Source: Metallumcola ferriviriculae (GTDB taxonomy: Bacteria > Bacillota > JADQBR01). From it: DNA of 64,000 bases. Of this stretch, positions 26,112 through 34,734 are shown piece by piece (position 1 is the stretch's first letter; each line of letters begins with the position of its first letter). The stretch lies in assembly GCF_035573695.1 (NCBI RefSeq), contig NZ_CP121694.1, forward strand, positions 2,828,501-2,892,500, given 5' to 3'. Both the position numbers and the translations under genes were made by a program. The notes beneath the pieces are model-generated. The model did no database searches. It worked only from the letters and a program-made list of their open reading frames with translations, and was not told the DNA's origin.

Positions 26112-27101
26112 ATGTTTTTTGAAAAAATACCCAGAATAGAACTGGCCAACTTACCGACACCACTAGAGCGGCTGAACAACATCAACAGCCAAAAAAATGT
26201 TGACCTATGGATAAAACGGGACGATTTGACCGGCTTGGCTTTTGGTGGCAATAAGTTAAGAAAACTTGAGTTTTTAGCAGCAGATGCCCGAGAAAAGCAA
26301 TGCGATACCTTGGTGACCATTGGCGGACAGCAGTCTAATCATGCCCGATTGACTGCTGCAGCTGCGGCAAAATTAGGCCTGCGCGCCACATTATTACTGT
26401 TAGGTGAAAAAACGGCAGAAGCCTCAGGCAACTACCTGTTGGACCTGCTGCTGGGAGCGGAATTAAAATTCTTGGGCGATGTAAATGCATTGGAACTAGA
26501 AAAACACTTGAAGAGAGAAAAAGAACAGTTGGTCTCCTTGGGCCATAATCCATATATTATTCCATTAGGCGGTTCGAACAACCTGGGGGTAATTTCCTAC
26601 ACAGCGGCCGTTAAGGAATTGAAAGGTCAAAGAGAAAATATCAAGACCATCATCACAGCTTGTGGTTCAGCCGGTACTCAAGCAGGTATTATTCTTGGCT
26701 GCAAGCTTTTTTTACCGGACTGCCAGGTGGTGGGCATCAGCGTTTGGCACCCAGCTGATTACCTTGCAGAGAAATTAATGGAATTATGTACAGAAACCAT
26801 TAAAGAATTTCAACTGCCCATTTCTATCAGCCAAAAAGACATCACCGTGCTTGGAGATTATATCGGTGCCGGCTACGGTGTGCCTGATGAGATGGGTCTA
26901 GCGGCCATTAGAACTTTTGCTCGTAGGGAAGGGATTATACTTGACCCTACCTATACGGGTAAAGCCGCGGCAGCACTACTAGACATGATTGACCAAAGTA
27001 AGCTTAGCGAGCCAATCTTATTTTGGCATACCGGCGGTACACCCGGTATTTTTACGCACAGCTCAGCTCGCCATCTTTCGCTGGAATTCAGTAAATCTTA
27101 A
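26112..27101 (+). CDS. PLP enzyme, D-cysteine desulfhydrase / ACC deaminase family
   Basis: A cytoplasmic fold-type II PLP enzyme of 329 residues in the ACC deaminase/D-cysteine desulfhydrase family. Landmarks are the N-terminal RIELANLPTPLERL, IKRDDLTGLAFGGNKLRKLEFL near residue 38-59 with the PLP lysine in GGNKLRK, VTIGGQQSNHARLTAAAA (Ser-Asn-His near 78), TACGSAGTQAG near 186 as the phosphate loop, and FWHTGGTPGIF near the end. Sequence alone does not separate D-cysteine desulfhydrase (pyruvate, ammonia and sulfide) from ACC deaminase or L-cysteate lyase. Its convergent position against the sulfate-assimilation operon favours a sulfur-amino-acid substrate. GAGGTGAT lies 5 nt before the ATG. 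Confidence 0.85.
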   Translation: MFFEKIPRIELANLPTPLERLNNINSQKNVDLWIKRDDLTGLAFGGNKLRKLEFLAADAREKQCDTLVTIGGQQSNHARLTAAAAAKLGLRATLLLLGEKTAEASGNYLLDLLLGAELKFLGDVNALELEKHLKREKEQLVSLGHNPYIIPLGGSNNLGVISYTAAVKELKGQRENIKTIITACGSAGTQAGIILGCKLFLPDCQVVGISVWHPADYLAEKLMELCTETIKEFQLPISISQKDITVLGDYIGAGYGVPDEMGLAAIRTFARREGIILDPTYTGKAAAALLDMIDQSKLSEPILFWHTGGTPGIFTHSSARHLSLEFSKS

Positions 27102-27149
27102 ACTGAATAAAACCCTTAATCAGATTCTTCGATCTAGTGTATATAACTA

Positions 27150-28883
27150 TCAGTCCAGCAGGTTCTTTACTTTTTGATAAGCACTCGCTCTGGCTTCAGA
27201 CAAATCAAGATGCAAATCTATAGCTGGATTGTAATCATCTATCTCACCAAGCCAGACCAATTTCATGTCATCTGAGTTAATTTCAGCATATAGAATGGTC
27301 ATTTCCTTTGGCACAATATCATCAACTGCTGCGACCACGATGCAGCCTGCATTCATTAGAAGATGTGACAGTTTAGCAATCTTTTTTAAGCATTCTTCCC
27401 TGGTTGTCTGGGTATTTAGCACTAATTCATCTGGGTTCAGATGGTAAACAAATTTTCCTTCCGTGAAAAGTTCTCTTTCAAGAATCTTTGCCAAGTTTCG
27501 TTTTCCTGCATTCTTTTTGCCGGAAATCAGTACTACCAGAGGTTCCTGTGCGTATTTGACCGCCCTTTCCTCTCTGGTAACAGCAGCTTTTCGCCAATTG
27601 TTATTTTTTGCTGTCTCTTTTTGCTCCACCTCATCAGGTAAGCTGTCCACAATAATACCGCCGCCGGATATCTCGAAGTTATCCACCAGTACAAACCTAG
27701 ATGTTTCTATTAAGTTTTCTGCCTTATCAAAAGCAACTTCTTTTTCCAACTTGAAGATAACTTCCGCCACTTCATGCCTTTGCACGAACTGTCTCTCTGT
27801 CTTGACTAAGGTAGATGCATCAAGAACAGCCATTACCTTTTCAAGTTCAGCACTTACCTTTTGAGTGCCAATTTTAATAATATAGCTCCTGTTGCTGCCC
27901 AAATGCTCTTTTCCCAACCAAAATAACTTTGTCTTTATTCGGGTAGATACTTGCGGCTTGGCCTCTATCGGTATGCAGGCCAGTTCCCCTCGGGTAATAT
28001 ATATCTGCTCTTCAAGGGTAAATCCGGTTGCACTGGCCACTGAATCTTCATCCATCTTTGCAGCGTTGAATCTTTCTATGGATTTAACCTTAGATTTCTT
28101 TGCACTGGGATAGAAAGCCACTTCATCCCCGACTTTTACTTTACCCGCATCAATTGTTCCCGCAACTATTCTTCTATCATCTCCACCGGCAGTAAACTTA
28201 AAAACACCCTGCACCGGCATTCTAAACATCTGGTTTTCGGGAGTTTGTGCATTATCCAGTTGGTCCAATTTTTCCAACACCGTCATGCTGTCATACCATG
28301 GCATTTTTGCAGAATACACTGCAACATTATCTCCCATAAAGCCGCTGACGGGAATAAATGATTGTGCCTCTACGCCGATTTCCAGAAGAAACTCCTTATA
28401 CTCCGTTACTATCTTGTCATATCGCTTTTGGTTGTAATCAACTACATCCATTTTATTTACCAAAACAACAACTTGTTTAATGCCTAGCATTGACAATAGA
28501 TAGCCGTGTCTTTTGGAATTTTCCATTACTCCTTCATGTGCGTCTATTACCAGCAGAGCTGCCTCAGCTCTTGCTGCACCTGTAACCATATTCTTAAGAA
28601 ATTCAATATGTCCCGGGGCATCCATAATGATATACTTTCGTTTTATTGTTTTAAAAAATACCCTGGCCGCATCAATCGTAATTCCCTGTGCCTGTTCATC
28701 TTTTAAGGCATCCAACAAAAAAGCATATTCAAAGGGCTTTGAATTTCTTCTGCAGGCTTCTCTTACTTGCTCCAACTTTCCAAGTGGCAATGTATTTGTA
28801 TCAGCTAATAGCCGCCCAATTATAGTGCTTTTTCCGTGATCCACATGGCCTACAATTACGATATTCATATTTTCGTTAGTCAC
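27150..28883 (-). CDS. cysN: Sulfate adenylyltransferase GTPase subunit CysN with a degenerate APS-kinase-like tail
   Basis: The regulatory GTPase of ATP sulfurylase; with CysD it makes adenosine-5'-phosphosulfate (APS) from ATP and sulfate, driven by GTP hydrolysis. Residues 1-430 are an EF-Tu-like GTPase: G1 GHVDHGKST at 12-20, DAPGH near 92, NKMD near 147, then beta-barrel domains. About 145 further residues resemble APS kinase (CysC), but the P-loop reads GKKNAGKR, with Arg in place of the final Ser/Thr, so kinase activity is doubtful; an intact cysC lies in the same operon. The GTG start follows AAGGGATGGGA; an internal ATG at 28868 is an alternative. It is the last gene of the operon, separated from cysD by an unusual 192-bp gap. 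Confidence 0.9.
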   Translation of the reverse strand: MTNENMNIVIVGHVDHGKSTIIGRLLADTNTLPLGKLEQVREACRRNSKPFEYAFLLDALKDEQAQGITIDAARVFFKTIKRKYIIMDAPGHIEFLKNMVTGAARAEAALLVIDAHEGVMENSKRHGYLLSMLGIKQVVVLVNKMDVVDYNQKRYDKIVTEYKEFLLEIGVEAQSFIPVSGFMGDNVAVYSAKMPWYDSMTVLEKLDQLDNAQTPENQMFRMPVQGVFKFTAGGDDRRIVAGTIDAGKVKVGDEVAFYPSAKKSKVKSIERFNAAKMDEDSVASATGFTLEEQIYITRGELACIPIEAKPQVSTRIKTKLFWLGKEHLGSNRSYIIKIGTQKVSAELEKVMAVLDASTLVKTERQFVQRHEVAEVIFKLEKEVAFDKAENLIETSRFVLVDNFEISGGGIIVDSLPDEVEQKETAKNNNWRKAAVTREERAVKYAQEPLVVLISGKKNAGKRNLAKILERELFTEGKFVYHLNPDELVLNTQTTREECLKKIAKLSHLLMNAGCIVVAAVDDIVPKEMTILYAEINSDDMKLVWLGEIDDYNPAIDLHLDLSEARASAYQKVKNLLD

Positions 28884-29075
28884 TGTTCATCCCATCCCTT
28901 TATGTTAAATTTCAGCACATGTATGCCATCATAGCTAAAAGCGAGTGTCCAAAAAGTCCATCGCAGCAGGAGCAAGAAATTCAAGATGCGAAAGCTTTGT
29001 GGCGCAGTTGGCACGATACCATCCGAGCTAGCAAGCGAGCAGGCGTTCTCTGGCTTCCATTCCATGGCGTGCAGG
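28884..29075 (-). other. Unexplained 192-bp spacer between cysD and cysN
   Basis: Elsewhere in the operon genes overlap or lie within about 100 bp. This spacer has more G+C than its flanks, no convincing promoter or terminator and no family-like reading frame. A 91-codon minus-strand frame (28880-29155) runs through it out of phase with cysD, has no ribosome site and looks non-genic. The string TTTTTGGACACTC in it resembles ends seen on some transposable elements, so an insertion remnant is possible. Confidence 0.4.
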
Positions 29076-29957
29076 TTACATATAGCCCACCTTCCGCAGT
29101 TCTTCCAAGCCGCCGCCGTCTTCTTTGTCCTGATCTCTTCCGCTTCTCTCGGCAATGTTTGAAAACTTGCCGGATCTCAATTCTTCCACAATTTCCGCCA
29201 CTGTACTGGCGTTTGATTCTACCGGCTGAGTACACGGCCAGCATCCCAGCGACCGGTATCTCTTACCTTCTCCCTTATCAAAATAAAGTGATACCATGGG
29301 GATTTTTTCTCTTTGAATATATTCCCAAAGGTCTAATTCCGTCCAGTCAAGCAGAGGGTGTATTCTCACATGTGTCCCTGGCGCAAAGTCAGTTTTATAT
29401 TGATTCCAGAATTCCGGCGGCTGGTCCCCAACGTGCCAGTCATTTTGTTGGCTTCTGGGAGAGAAGTATCGCTCTTTGGACCTTGATCCTTCCTCGTCAG
29501 ACCGAACTCCAACAATTATTCCTGTAAATGCTGTCGGATTTTTCTCCAACTCGTACTCACCGGTCTCATGATTCAGCCTTAATCTTGCTCCCGTCCCATT
29601 TAGAGTGGCCCTTAAAGCTTCTGTCTTTAACAATCTGCAGCATTCCAACCTGGTGCAATTACCATCAGGAAATGTCTTTTTGGCGTTCAAAGCTTCAACA
29701 TTTTGTCCGTAAATCATATCCAGCCGCCATTGTTTAGCATAGTTGTCCCGGTACTCAATCATCTCGGGTATTTTATAATGCGTATCAATATGAACCAGCG
29801 GAAACGGAACATGGCCGAAAAATGCCTTTCTCGCAAGGTGCACAAGAACTGTACTGTCTTTACCGATGGACCAAAGCATTCCTAAATCTTTAAAATTTGC
29901 ATATGCTTCTCGTAAAATATGGATAGACCTATTTTCCAATTTAGTTAGATGAACCAT
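29076..29957 (-). CDS. cysD: Sulfate adenylyltransferase subunit CysD
   Basis: The catalytic subunit of heterodimeric ATP sulfurylase, of the PP-loop (PAPS-reductase-like) fold. At 293 residues it has normal length. It starts [16 protein letters not shown] and has the PP-loop [17 protein letters not shown] near residue 31-47 (SIGKDS where many have SGGKDS). Other landmarks are [41 protein letters not shown] near 150, [17 protein letters not shown], and a family-typical end [12 protein letters not shown]. It acts with CysN in the cytoplasm. It lies between aprB and the 192-bp spacer before cysN. Confidence 0.93.
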   Translation of the reverse strand: MVHLTKLENRSIHILREAYANFKDLGMLWSIGKDSTVLVHLARKAFFGHVPFPLVHIDTHYKIPEMIEYRDNYAKQWRLDMIYGQNVEALNAKKTFPDGNCTRLECCRLLKTEALRATLNGTGARLRLNHETGEYELEKNPTAFTGIIVGVRSDEEGSRSKERYFSPRSQQNDWHVGDQPPEFWNQYKTDFAPGTHVRIHPLLDWTELDLWEYIQREKIPMVSLYFDKGEGKRYRSLGCWPCTQPVESNASTVAEIVEELRSGKFSNIAERSGRDQDKEDGGGLEELRKVGYM

Positions 29958-29971
29958 TTTAGTTCCCCCCG

Positions 29972-30286
29972 TTAGTATTTGTTGGATTCTTGTTTATTGA
30001 TTTGTATATGATATCTCTTTTTATCGGAACTAACGATATGCCAATTAATGCAGTCTTGGTGACTTTTAGTGTATAAATAACCGCCTTTACCACCGATGTC
30101 CTCACCTAGGTAGTATTTAATCGCACCTGCCGGGCATTCTTTCAGGCAGGCGGTACACCCCCAACATTCTGTCGGATACTTGATAAATGCTTTATCAGTA
30201 TTGCCCGTTTCAATCAGATTACCGGGACAAATATTACAACAGCGGCCGCATGAAATGCATTTAGCTGGGTCAATTAGTATGCTCAT
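29972..30286 (-). CDS. aprB: APS reductase beta subunit AprB-like ferredoxin
   Basis: The iron-sulfur partner of AprA. The 104 residues carry two [4Fe-4S] motifs: [12 protein letters not shown] near residue 11 and [12 protein letters not shown] near 42, followed by a tail ([25 protein letters not shown]) like that of AprB. Together with AprA it would reduce APS to sulfite and AMP. The tail is shorter than in dissimilatory AprB of sulfate reducers, as is usual for assimilation-type AprB. ATG at 30286 is preceded by GGGAGG at 10 nt; it overlaps the end of aprA by 17 bp. Confidence 0.87.
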   Translation of the reverse strand: MSILIDPAKCISCGRCCNICPGNLIETGNTDKAFIKYPTECWGCTACLKECPAGAIKYYLGEDIGGKGGYLYTKSHQDCINWHIVSSDKKRYHIQINKQESNKY

Positions 30287-31958
30287 AAATTTCATCCCTC
30301 CCAACCAAGTCTCTCAAGAGAATTTGTACCCGGCCGTCTTTATAAATCGAATTTACGTACTTCATCCACTTTTGGTCATCTTTTTGGGGATAATCAATGT
30401 TCTCTTGATAACATCTCCATCGGGTTTCCTTTCTTGCTTCAAGATGTCTGATCAATACGGCACATACATATAAACGGTCAATGATTTCACAGATAGATAA
30501 TAATTCATGCAGGGTCTCAGCCTTTAAGTCAGCCGCGGTTTTCAGCAGTTCCTCTATCCGCTCAGCAGCAATACCTAATTTATTTCTGCTATAGGTGTAA
30601 GCCGTAGTAATACCACCTGCATATTCGTCCATAACTTTTTGCATTGTTTCCTCAACCTCTTCAATACTGTATAGCGGTGAGTCATTGTAAAAAAAGTGAT
30701 CTATACAGCTAATTTTTTTACTTATTTTTTCGGGGTCTAATTGGTGAATTTGCGCCGTTTCTATGGTTTCGATTACCGACGTGGCTGCTATTTCTCCTTC
30801 CGCGAGGCAGCCGGTCACGTATTTTTTGGGACTGCCGCCGGCAGCATCGCCGATGGCATACAAATTCTTCAATGTTGTCTTCCTGGCATGGTCTACCCAG
30901 TAACCGCTGGCTGCATGGCCGCCCACAATGTATGGCTCAGTTCCCTCTATTTCAACATTTTCCTCTGCCGGACCAGTGTTTTTTTCCAGCCATTTTAATG
31001 CCTGAGCCGGAGCCATGTTTAAGTAAGCTTTGAACAATTCACTTTGTTGGCCCTCTGTAATTCCCTTTGTTTTTAAAAAGCACGGGCCGCTGCCTTTAAC
31101 ATTTTCCATAACAGTAGCGTACAGCCTTAAATGGGTGCTGCATATCTGGCTGTCTTTTAAATATTCCTCACCTTTGGCATTAATTTGAACCGTATTAACA
31201 CCCTGAGCAATAGTACCGGTAGGTGCTATGGTATCTTTACATCTTAAGGCGATAAACCTCATCTCAAAAGAGGTCATCTCAGCACCGGCCCTAATTCCCA
31301 TGGCATATCCGGCTCCTGTATTGAAGGGACTATACCACATTTTATGTCTGGAAAAAGTAGGGTTATTAGGTTTGTATAGCCCTGATGCCCCGCCGGTTGC
31401 ACATATGGTTTGTTTAGCATGAATTACGTAAATAATATTTTCGTTCAACGAAAAACCAATGGCCCCTAAGACACGGTCATCTTTAACCAAATAGTCCACA
31501 ATATTAACGTTATTCAAAACAGCCGTATTATCTTGACTTGTTACTGCTTTGGCAAGAAGAGGCTTTATATTTTCACCGTTAATTTTAATGCTTCTTTTTC
31601 CCCTTTGAACATACTCTCCATTTTCATCCTTAAAAATTGGCAACCCCAAAGCTTCAAGCCTTTTGGCTGCTTTATTAAGGCGTTTTGCCGCACTGTAAAC
31701 CAAATCTTCCCGAATGATACCCTCGGAGTCTTTTTTCACATAGTCAACAAAAGTTTCGGGAGTTTCGCCTTTACCAATATAGGCATTCAAAGCATTTACA
31801 CCTGCAGCTAAACAACCGCTCCTTTTGATATTGGCTTTATCCGCAATTAATACTTGTAAATTGGAATTTTCGGCTATGGTAAGGGCGCAGTAACACCCGG
31901 CGGTTCCGCCGCCGATAATTAATACATCTGTTTCTAAAGTCTTTAGGTCAAAGTTCAC
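30270..31958 (-). CDS. aprA: APS reductase alpha subunit AprA-like flavoprotein
   Basis: An FAD enzyme of 562 residues that would reduce adenylylsulfate to sulfite and AMP with electrons from AprB. The FAD-binding motif VLIIGGGTAGCYCALTIAE lies at about 12-30, then DKANIKRSGCLAAGVNALNAYIG, which matches AprA more closely than fumarate reductase. Further landmarks are FALRC-type FIALRCKDTIAP near 235, GGHAASGYWVDHARKTTLKNLYAIGDAAGG near 343, and a helical C-terminal domain. It starts with GTG behind AAAGGAG. Its place between cysC and cysD/N points to assimilation rather than respiration; no aprM, qmo or sat gene is adjacent. Confidence 0.87.
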   Translation of the reverse strand: MNFDLKTLETDVLIIGGGTAGCYCALTIAENSNLQVLIADKANIKRSGCLAAGVNALNAYIGKGETPETFVDYVKKDSEGIIREDLVYSAAKRLNKAAKRLEALGLPIFKDENGEYVQRGKRSIKINGENIKPLLAKAVTSQDNTAVLNNVNIVDYLVKDDRVLGAIGFSLNENIIYVIHAKQTICATGGASGLYKPNNPTFSRHKMWYSPFNTGAGYAMGIRAGAEMTSFEMRFIALRCKDTIAPTGTIAQGVNTVQINAKGEEYLKDSQICSTHLRLYATVMENVKGSGPCFLKTKGITEGQQSELFKAYLNMAPAQALKWLEKNTGPAEENVEIEGTEPYIVGGHAASGYWVDHARKTTLKNLYAIGDAAGGSPKKYVTGCLAEGEIAATSVIETIETAQIHQLDPEKISKKISCIDHFFYNDSPLYSIEEVEETMQKVMDEYAGGITTAYTYSRNKLGIAAERIEELLKTAADLKAETLHELLSICEIIDRLYVCAVLIRHLEARKETRWRCYQENIDYPQKDDQKWMKYVNSIYKDGRVQILLRDLVGRDEIYEHTN

Positions 31959-31973
31959 AGCCGTTCAACTCCT

Positions 31974-32585
31974 TTACAAAGTAACATCCTTAAAATGCCC
32001 TTGCGCTAATAAGTAATTAATTATGTCATCCACACAATCTTCTATGCTTTGTTTGTCCGAAATAATAACAATCTCGGGATTGACAGGTTTCTCATATGGG
32101 GAATCTATCCCGGTAAAGTCTTTTATCTCCCCAGCTCTGGCTTTTTTATAAAGTCCTTTGGGGTCTCTGCTTTCACATGCTTTTAAAGAACAATCTACAA
32201 ATACCTCGATAAACCTATCTCCCATCAGTTGTCTCGCATTTTCTCTATCTGCTGCCAGCGGCGAAATAAAAGCGGTAAGCGTAATAATACCGGCGTCCAG
32301 AAATAATTTACATACTTCGGCAATTCTCCTTATGTTTTCAACGCGGTCACTGACACCAAACCCCAAGTCCTTATTGAGACCGTGCCTGACGTTGTCACCA
32401 TCCAGCAAATAAGTAAGCCTGCCCAATGCAGCTAATCTTTTTTCCACGGCATTGGCAATGGTGGACTTACCGGATCCGGATAAACCGGTAAACCATAAGA
32501 CTACACTTTTTTGCTGCAGCAAAGCTTCTCGATCTTCTTGTTTGATATTTGTATCATGCCAAACTATATTTTTTCCGTGTATCAA
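31974..32585 (-). CDS. cysC: Adenylylsulfate kinase CysC
   Basis: Phosphorylates APS at the 3'-OH using ATP, giving PAPS. The 203 residues have normal family length with Walker [10 protein letters not shown] at 34-42, [18 protein letters not shown] near 60-77 (the APS-binding DNVRHGLN), [14 protein letters not shown] and the [39 protein letters not shown] block. All catalytic motifs are intact, in contrast to the tail of CysN. The start is TTG at 32585, eight bases after GGAGG. PAPS is not needed by AprBA, so the enzyme may serve sulfonation or act as a parallel branch. Confidence 0.94.
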   Translation of the reverse strand: MIHGKNIVWHDTNIKQEDREALLQQKSVVLWFTGLSGSGKSTIANAVEKRLAALGRLTYLLDGDNVRHGLNKDLGFGVSDRVENIRRIAEVCKLFLDAGIITLTAFISPLAADRENARQLMGDRFIEVFVDCSLKACESRDPKGLYKKARAGEIKDFTGIDSPYEKPVNPEIVIISDKQSIEDCVDDIINYLLAQGHFKDVTL

Positions 32586-32597
32586 GGTTACGACCTC

Positions 32598-34031
32598 CTA
32601 ATAAATTCCGATGACCCGCCAATAAGTTAAGGCAAAAAGGGTAACCACTGCAATACTGACGACATTTAGCACAAACCCTATCCTCATCGCCTCATGGGGT
32701 TTGATAAACCCGGAAGAAAAGGCAATAGCATTAGGAGGCGAACTCATGGGCAGCATAAAAGCCAAACCCGCAGGTACGGCTACTATATAGACTGCCAAAG
32801 CCGGGGGAAGATTTAGCATCACCGCTGCCTGGATAATTAGCGGCAGCAATATAACAACAACTGCGGCATTGGAAATACCCTCGGTAAGAAATACACTGAT
32901 GGTAAAAACAACAATCAAGAAACCCAAAGTGGAAAAATCCATCTTGGCAAGGAAGTTTTGGTTTATATAATCCAATAAACCCGTCTCTACCAATGCTTTA
33001 CCCAGGGCTATTGCGCCTCCATACATAAAAATCGCACCCCAGTTAATTTCCTTTTTGGCGTCCTCCCAGCTGATTACATTTAAAACAAAGAACAGCGCTG
33101 CACTGATGAGAGCCACATTTGCAATGCCAAATCTATTACTTTCAAATATCCACATATAAATTGTTCCGACTAAGATAACCAATGCCTTGATTTCTTTTAG
33201 GTCAATCTTACCTAGTCTTTCTCTACCACCTGTGAACAGTTCTTTCAAAATTTCCGTATCGCGAGTGGAGGCCCTTACCGTATATTTAAGATAGAAAGCC
33301 ACCAGTATCATAATTAAATATACCGGTGGAGCAACCGTAACTATCCACTCCAAAAAACCGATACTCTGACCGGTAGTTTCCTCCAAAATCCCCACAGCAA
33401 GAGGATTTCTTGCACCGCCCAAAAAAGTAACCACGCCACCTAGAACGCTTCCCCACGCCAAGGCAAAGAACATGTATTTTCCTAAAATGGAATTATTTCT
33501 TAATTCCAATCTTCGGCTTATTGATATTAAAATAGGAAAAAGCATGGCAGCTACCGCGTGTTCCGGCATAATGTGGGACAGAGAAGCTGCTAAGAAAAAA
33601 ATTGAAAGAACTAAATTCTCCGGTTTATCGCCAAATCTTGATAAAACATAATATGAAACTCTTTTATTTAGCCCGGAGCCGGAAATACCGGCGGAAATAA
33701 TAAAAGCACCGATGATAAAAAAGACTGCTTTATTCCCAAAAAACGAATAGACTTGTTCCGCTGCCAACACATTAAATGAAGCCAAAAGCCCCATAATCAT
33801 CAGGCTGGTAATAGCTAGAGGAATAGCATTGGTTATCCATAAAAAGTTGGCAAATATAAAAATGACCAATGCCTGGTAGGCCTGAACAGACATACCTTGG
33901 GGGATGCTTTTATTGGAAATGAATATGAAAAACAAAGCAAAAGAAAATAATAGCAAAATTGCATTCTTATATTCTATTAAAAACAGCGCCGGTAACGGCC
34001 TTCTATCTATATAAACCTTGCTTTTCACCAC
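32598..34031 (-). CDS. SLC13/DASS-family transporter, probable sulfate importer
   Basis: A 477-residue membrane protein of the divalent anion:sodium symporter (SLC13/CitT) family with about 12 membrane segments. Landmarks include FFIIGAFIISAGISGSGLNKRV, the first SNT-like hairpin region ILSIFFLAASLSHIMPEHAVAAML, and the C-terminal AFMLPMSSPPNAIAFSSGFIKPHEAMRIG, the family signature. In this operon sulfate is the obvious substrate, as for other SLC13 proteins found in cys clusters; that is inferred from context. It begins with two successive GTG codons behind GGAGG; either could be the start. Confidence 0.85.
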   Translation of the reverse strand: MVKSKVYIDRRPLPALFLIEYKNAILLLFSFALFFIFISNKSIPQGMSVQAYQALVIFIFANFLWITNAIPLAITSLMIMGLLASFNVLAAEQVYSFFGNKAVFFIIGAFIISAGISGSGLNKRVSYYVLSRFGDKPENLVLSIFFLAASLSHIMPEHAVAAMLFPILISISRRLELRNNSILGKYMFFALAWGSVLGGVVTFLGGARNPLAVGILEETTGQSIGFLEWIVTVAPPVYLIMILVAFYLKYTVRASTRDTEILKELFTGGRERLGKIDLKEIKALVILVGTIYMWIFESNRFGIANVALISAALFFVLNVISWEDAKKEINWGAIFMYGGAIALGKALVETGLLDYINQNFLAKMDFSTLGFLIVVFTISVFLTEGISNAAVVVILLPLIIQAAVMLNLPPALAVYIVAVPAGLAFMLPMSSPPNAIAFSSGFIKPHEAMRIGFVLNVVSIAVVTLFALTYWRVIGIY

Positions 34032-34039
34032 GTTTCCTC

Positions 34040-34648
34040 CTACAATCCGCTGGATCCAAATGACTCGTCTATGTTTTTAACCCTGAGCTTTTGCCTTAAA
34101 TTCATCGTTTCCAACAGCGTCTTCAGTTTGATTTTGTCTGTCAGAGAATAGTCAGCCTGGCCCCTATCCAGCAAGGGTATTACCTTCAGCATATTGGAAG
34201 AAAACTTATTGTAGCATTTGTGGGACTTAATGTAGCTGCTCAGTCTGGCATCATATTTCACGGGTACGGGAATAATTTTCATTGCTAATAATTTTTTTAT
34301 CAGCTCTTTATCATTTGCCGTATTCGCAAAAACCCAACCGCGAACAAATAAGTCCACAGCAAACGTCAATATTTCCAAGTGCTGTTTGGAGCAGAGATTA
34401 ATATCTGAAGCAAAATACAAACCGTGTACACCATATGAAAAATACTCTTCTATCAGCTGCTTATGATTTGGCATGTCTGACTTGAGAATAATAAAGATAT
34501 CAAAGTGTTTTTTGATCATTTCTACAGTTTTTTTTCGGTCACTGCCGCTTAGCTCATCTTGGAAGGATAGGACTATATATTTTGTCTGATGTGTTGTAAT
34601 CACATCTTCAATAAAATCCAGCACAGTTTGTTTCGGAGTGTCCTCCAC
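34040..34648 (-). CDS. Unknown protein of the sulfate-assimilation operon
   Basis: A 202-residue soluble protein that I do not recognise. It has alternating predicted helices and strands (KYIVLSFQDELSG, FDIFIILKSDM, GVHGLYFASDINLC, DLFVRGWVFAN, KIIPVPVKYDA) that look like half a TIM barrel, with no membrane segment and only two Cys, not clustered. It lies between metY and the transporter gene in the same direction, so a part in sulfur uptake or transfer is plausible. The start is uncertain: the GTG at 34648 has no ribosome site, while GGGAGGGGG lies 5-8 nt before in-frame ATT codons at 34669/34666, and the extra residues (INTIRIV) would add a natural beta strand. An ATT start would be rare. 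Confidence 0.6.
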   Translation of the reverse strand: MEDTPKQTVLDFIEDVITTHQTKYIVLSFQDELSGSDRKKTVEMIKKHFDIFIILKSDMPNHKQLIEEYFSYGVHGLYFASDINLCSKQHLEILTFAVDLFVRGWVFANTANDKELIKKLLAMKIIPVPVKYDARLSSYIKSHKCYNKFSSNMLKVIPLLDRGQADYSLTDKIKLKTLLETMNLRQKLRVKNIDESFGSSGL

Positions 34649-34734
34649 TATCCGAATGGTATTAATAATAACCCCCTCCCTTAAGGTACGTTATTCAAAA
34701 ATTTCCATCATGCAGTAAACTTTGAAACATCTCT

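Noticed and set aside
28880-29155. A 91-codon minus-strand frame between cysD and cysN
   Set aside because: It overlaps the end of cysD out of frame, lacks a ribosome site and has no recognisable domain; treated as part of the unexplained spacer.
28919-29527. A 202-codon plus-strand frame opposite cysD
   Set aside because: It lies mostly antisense to the strongly supported cysD gene, has no ribosome site, and its composition is that of a reverse-strand frame.
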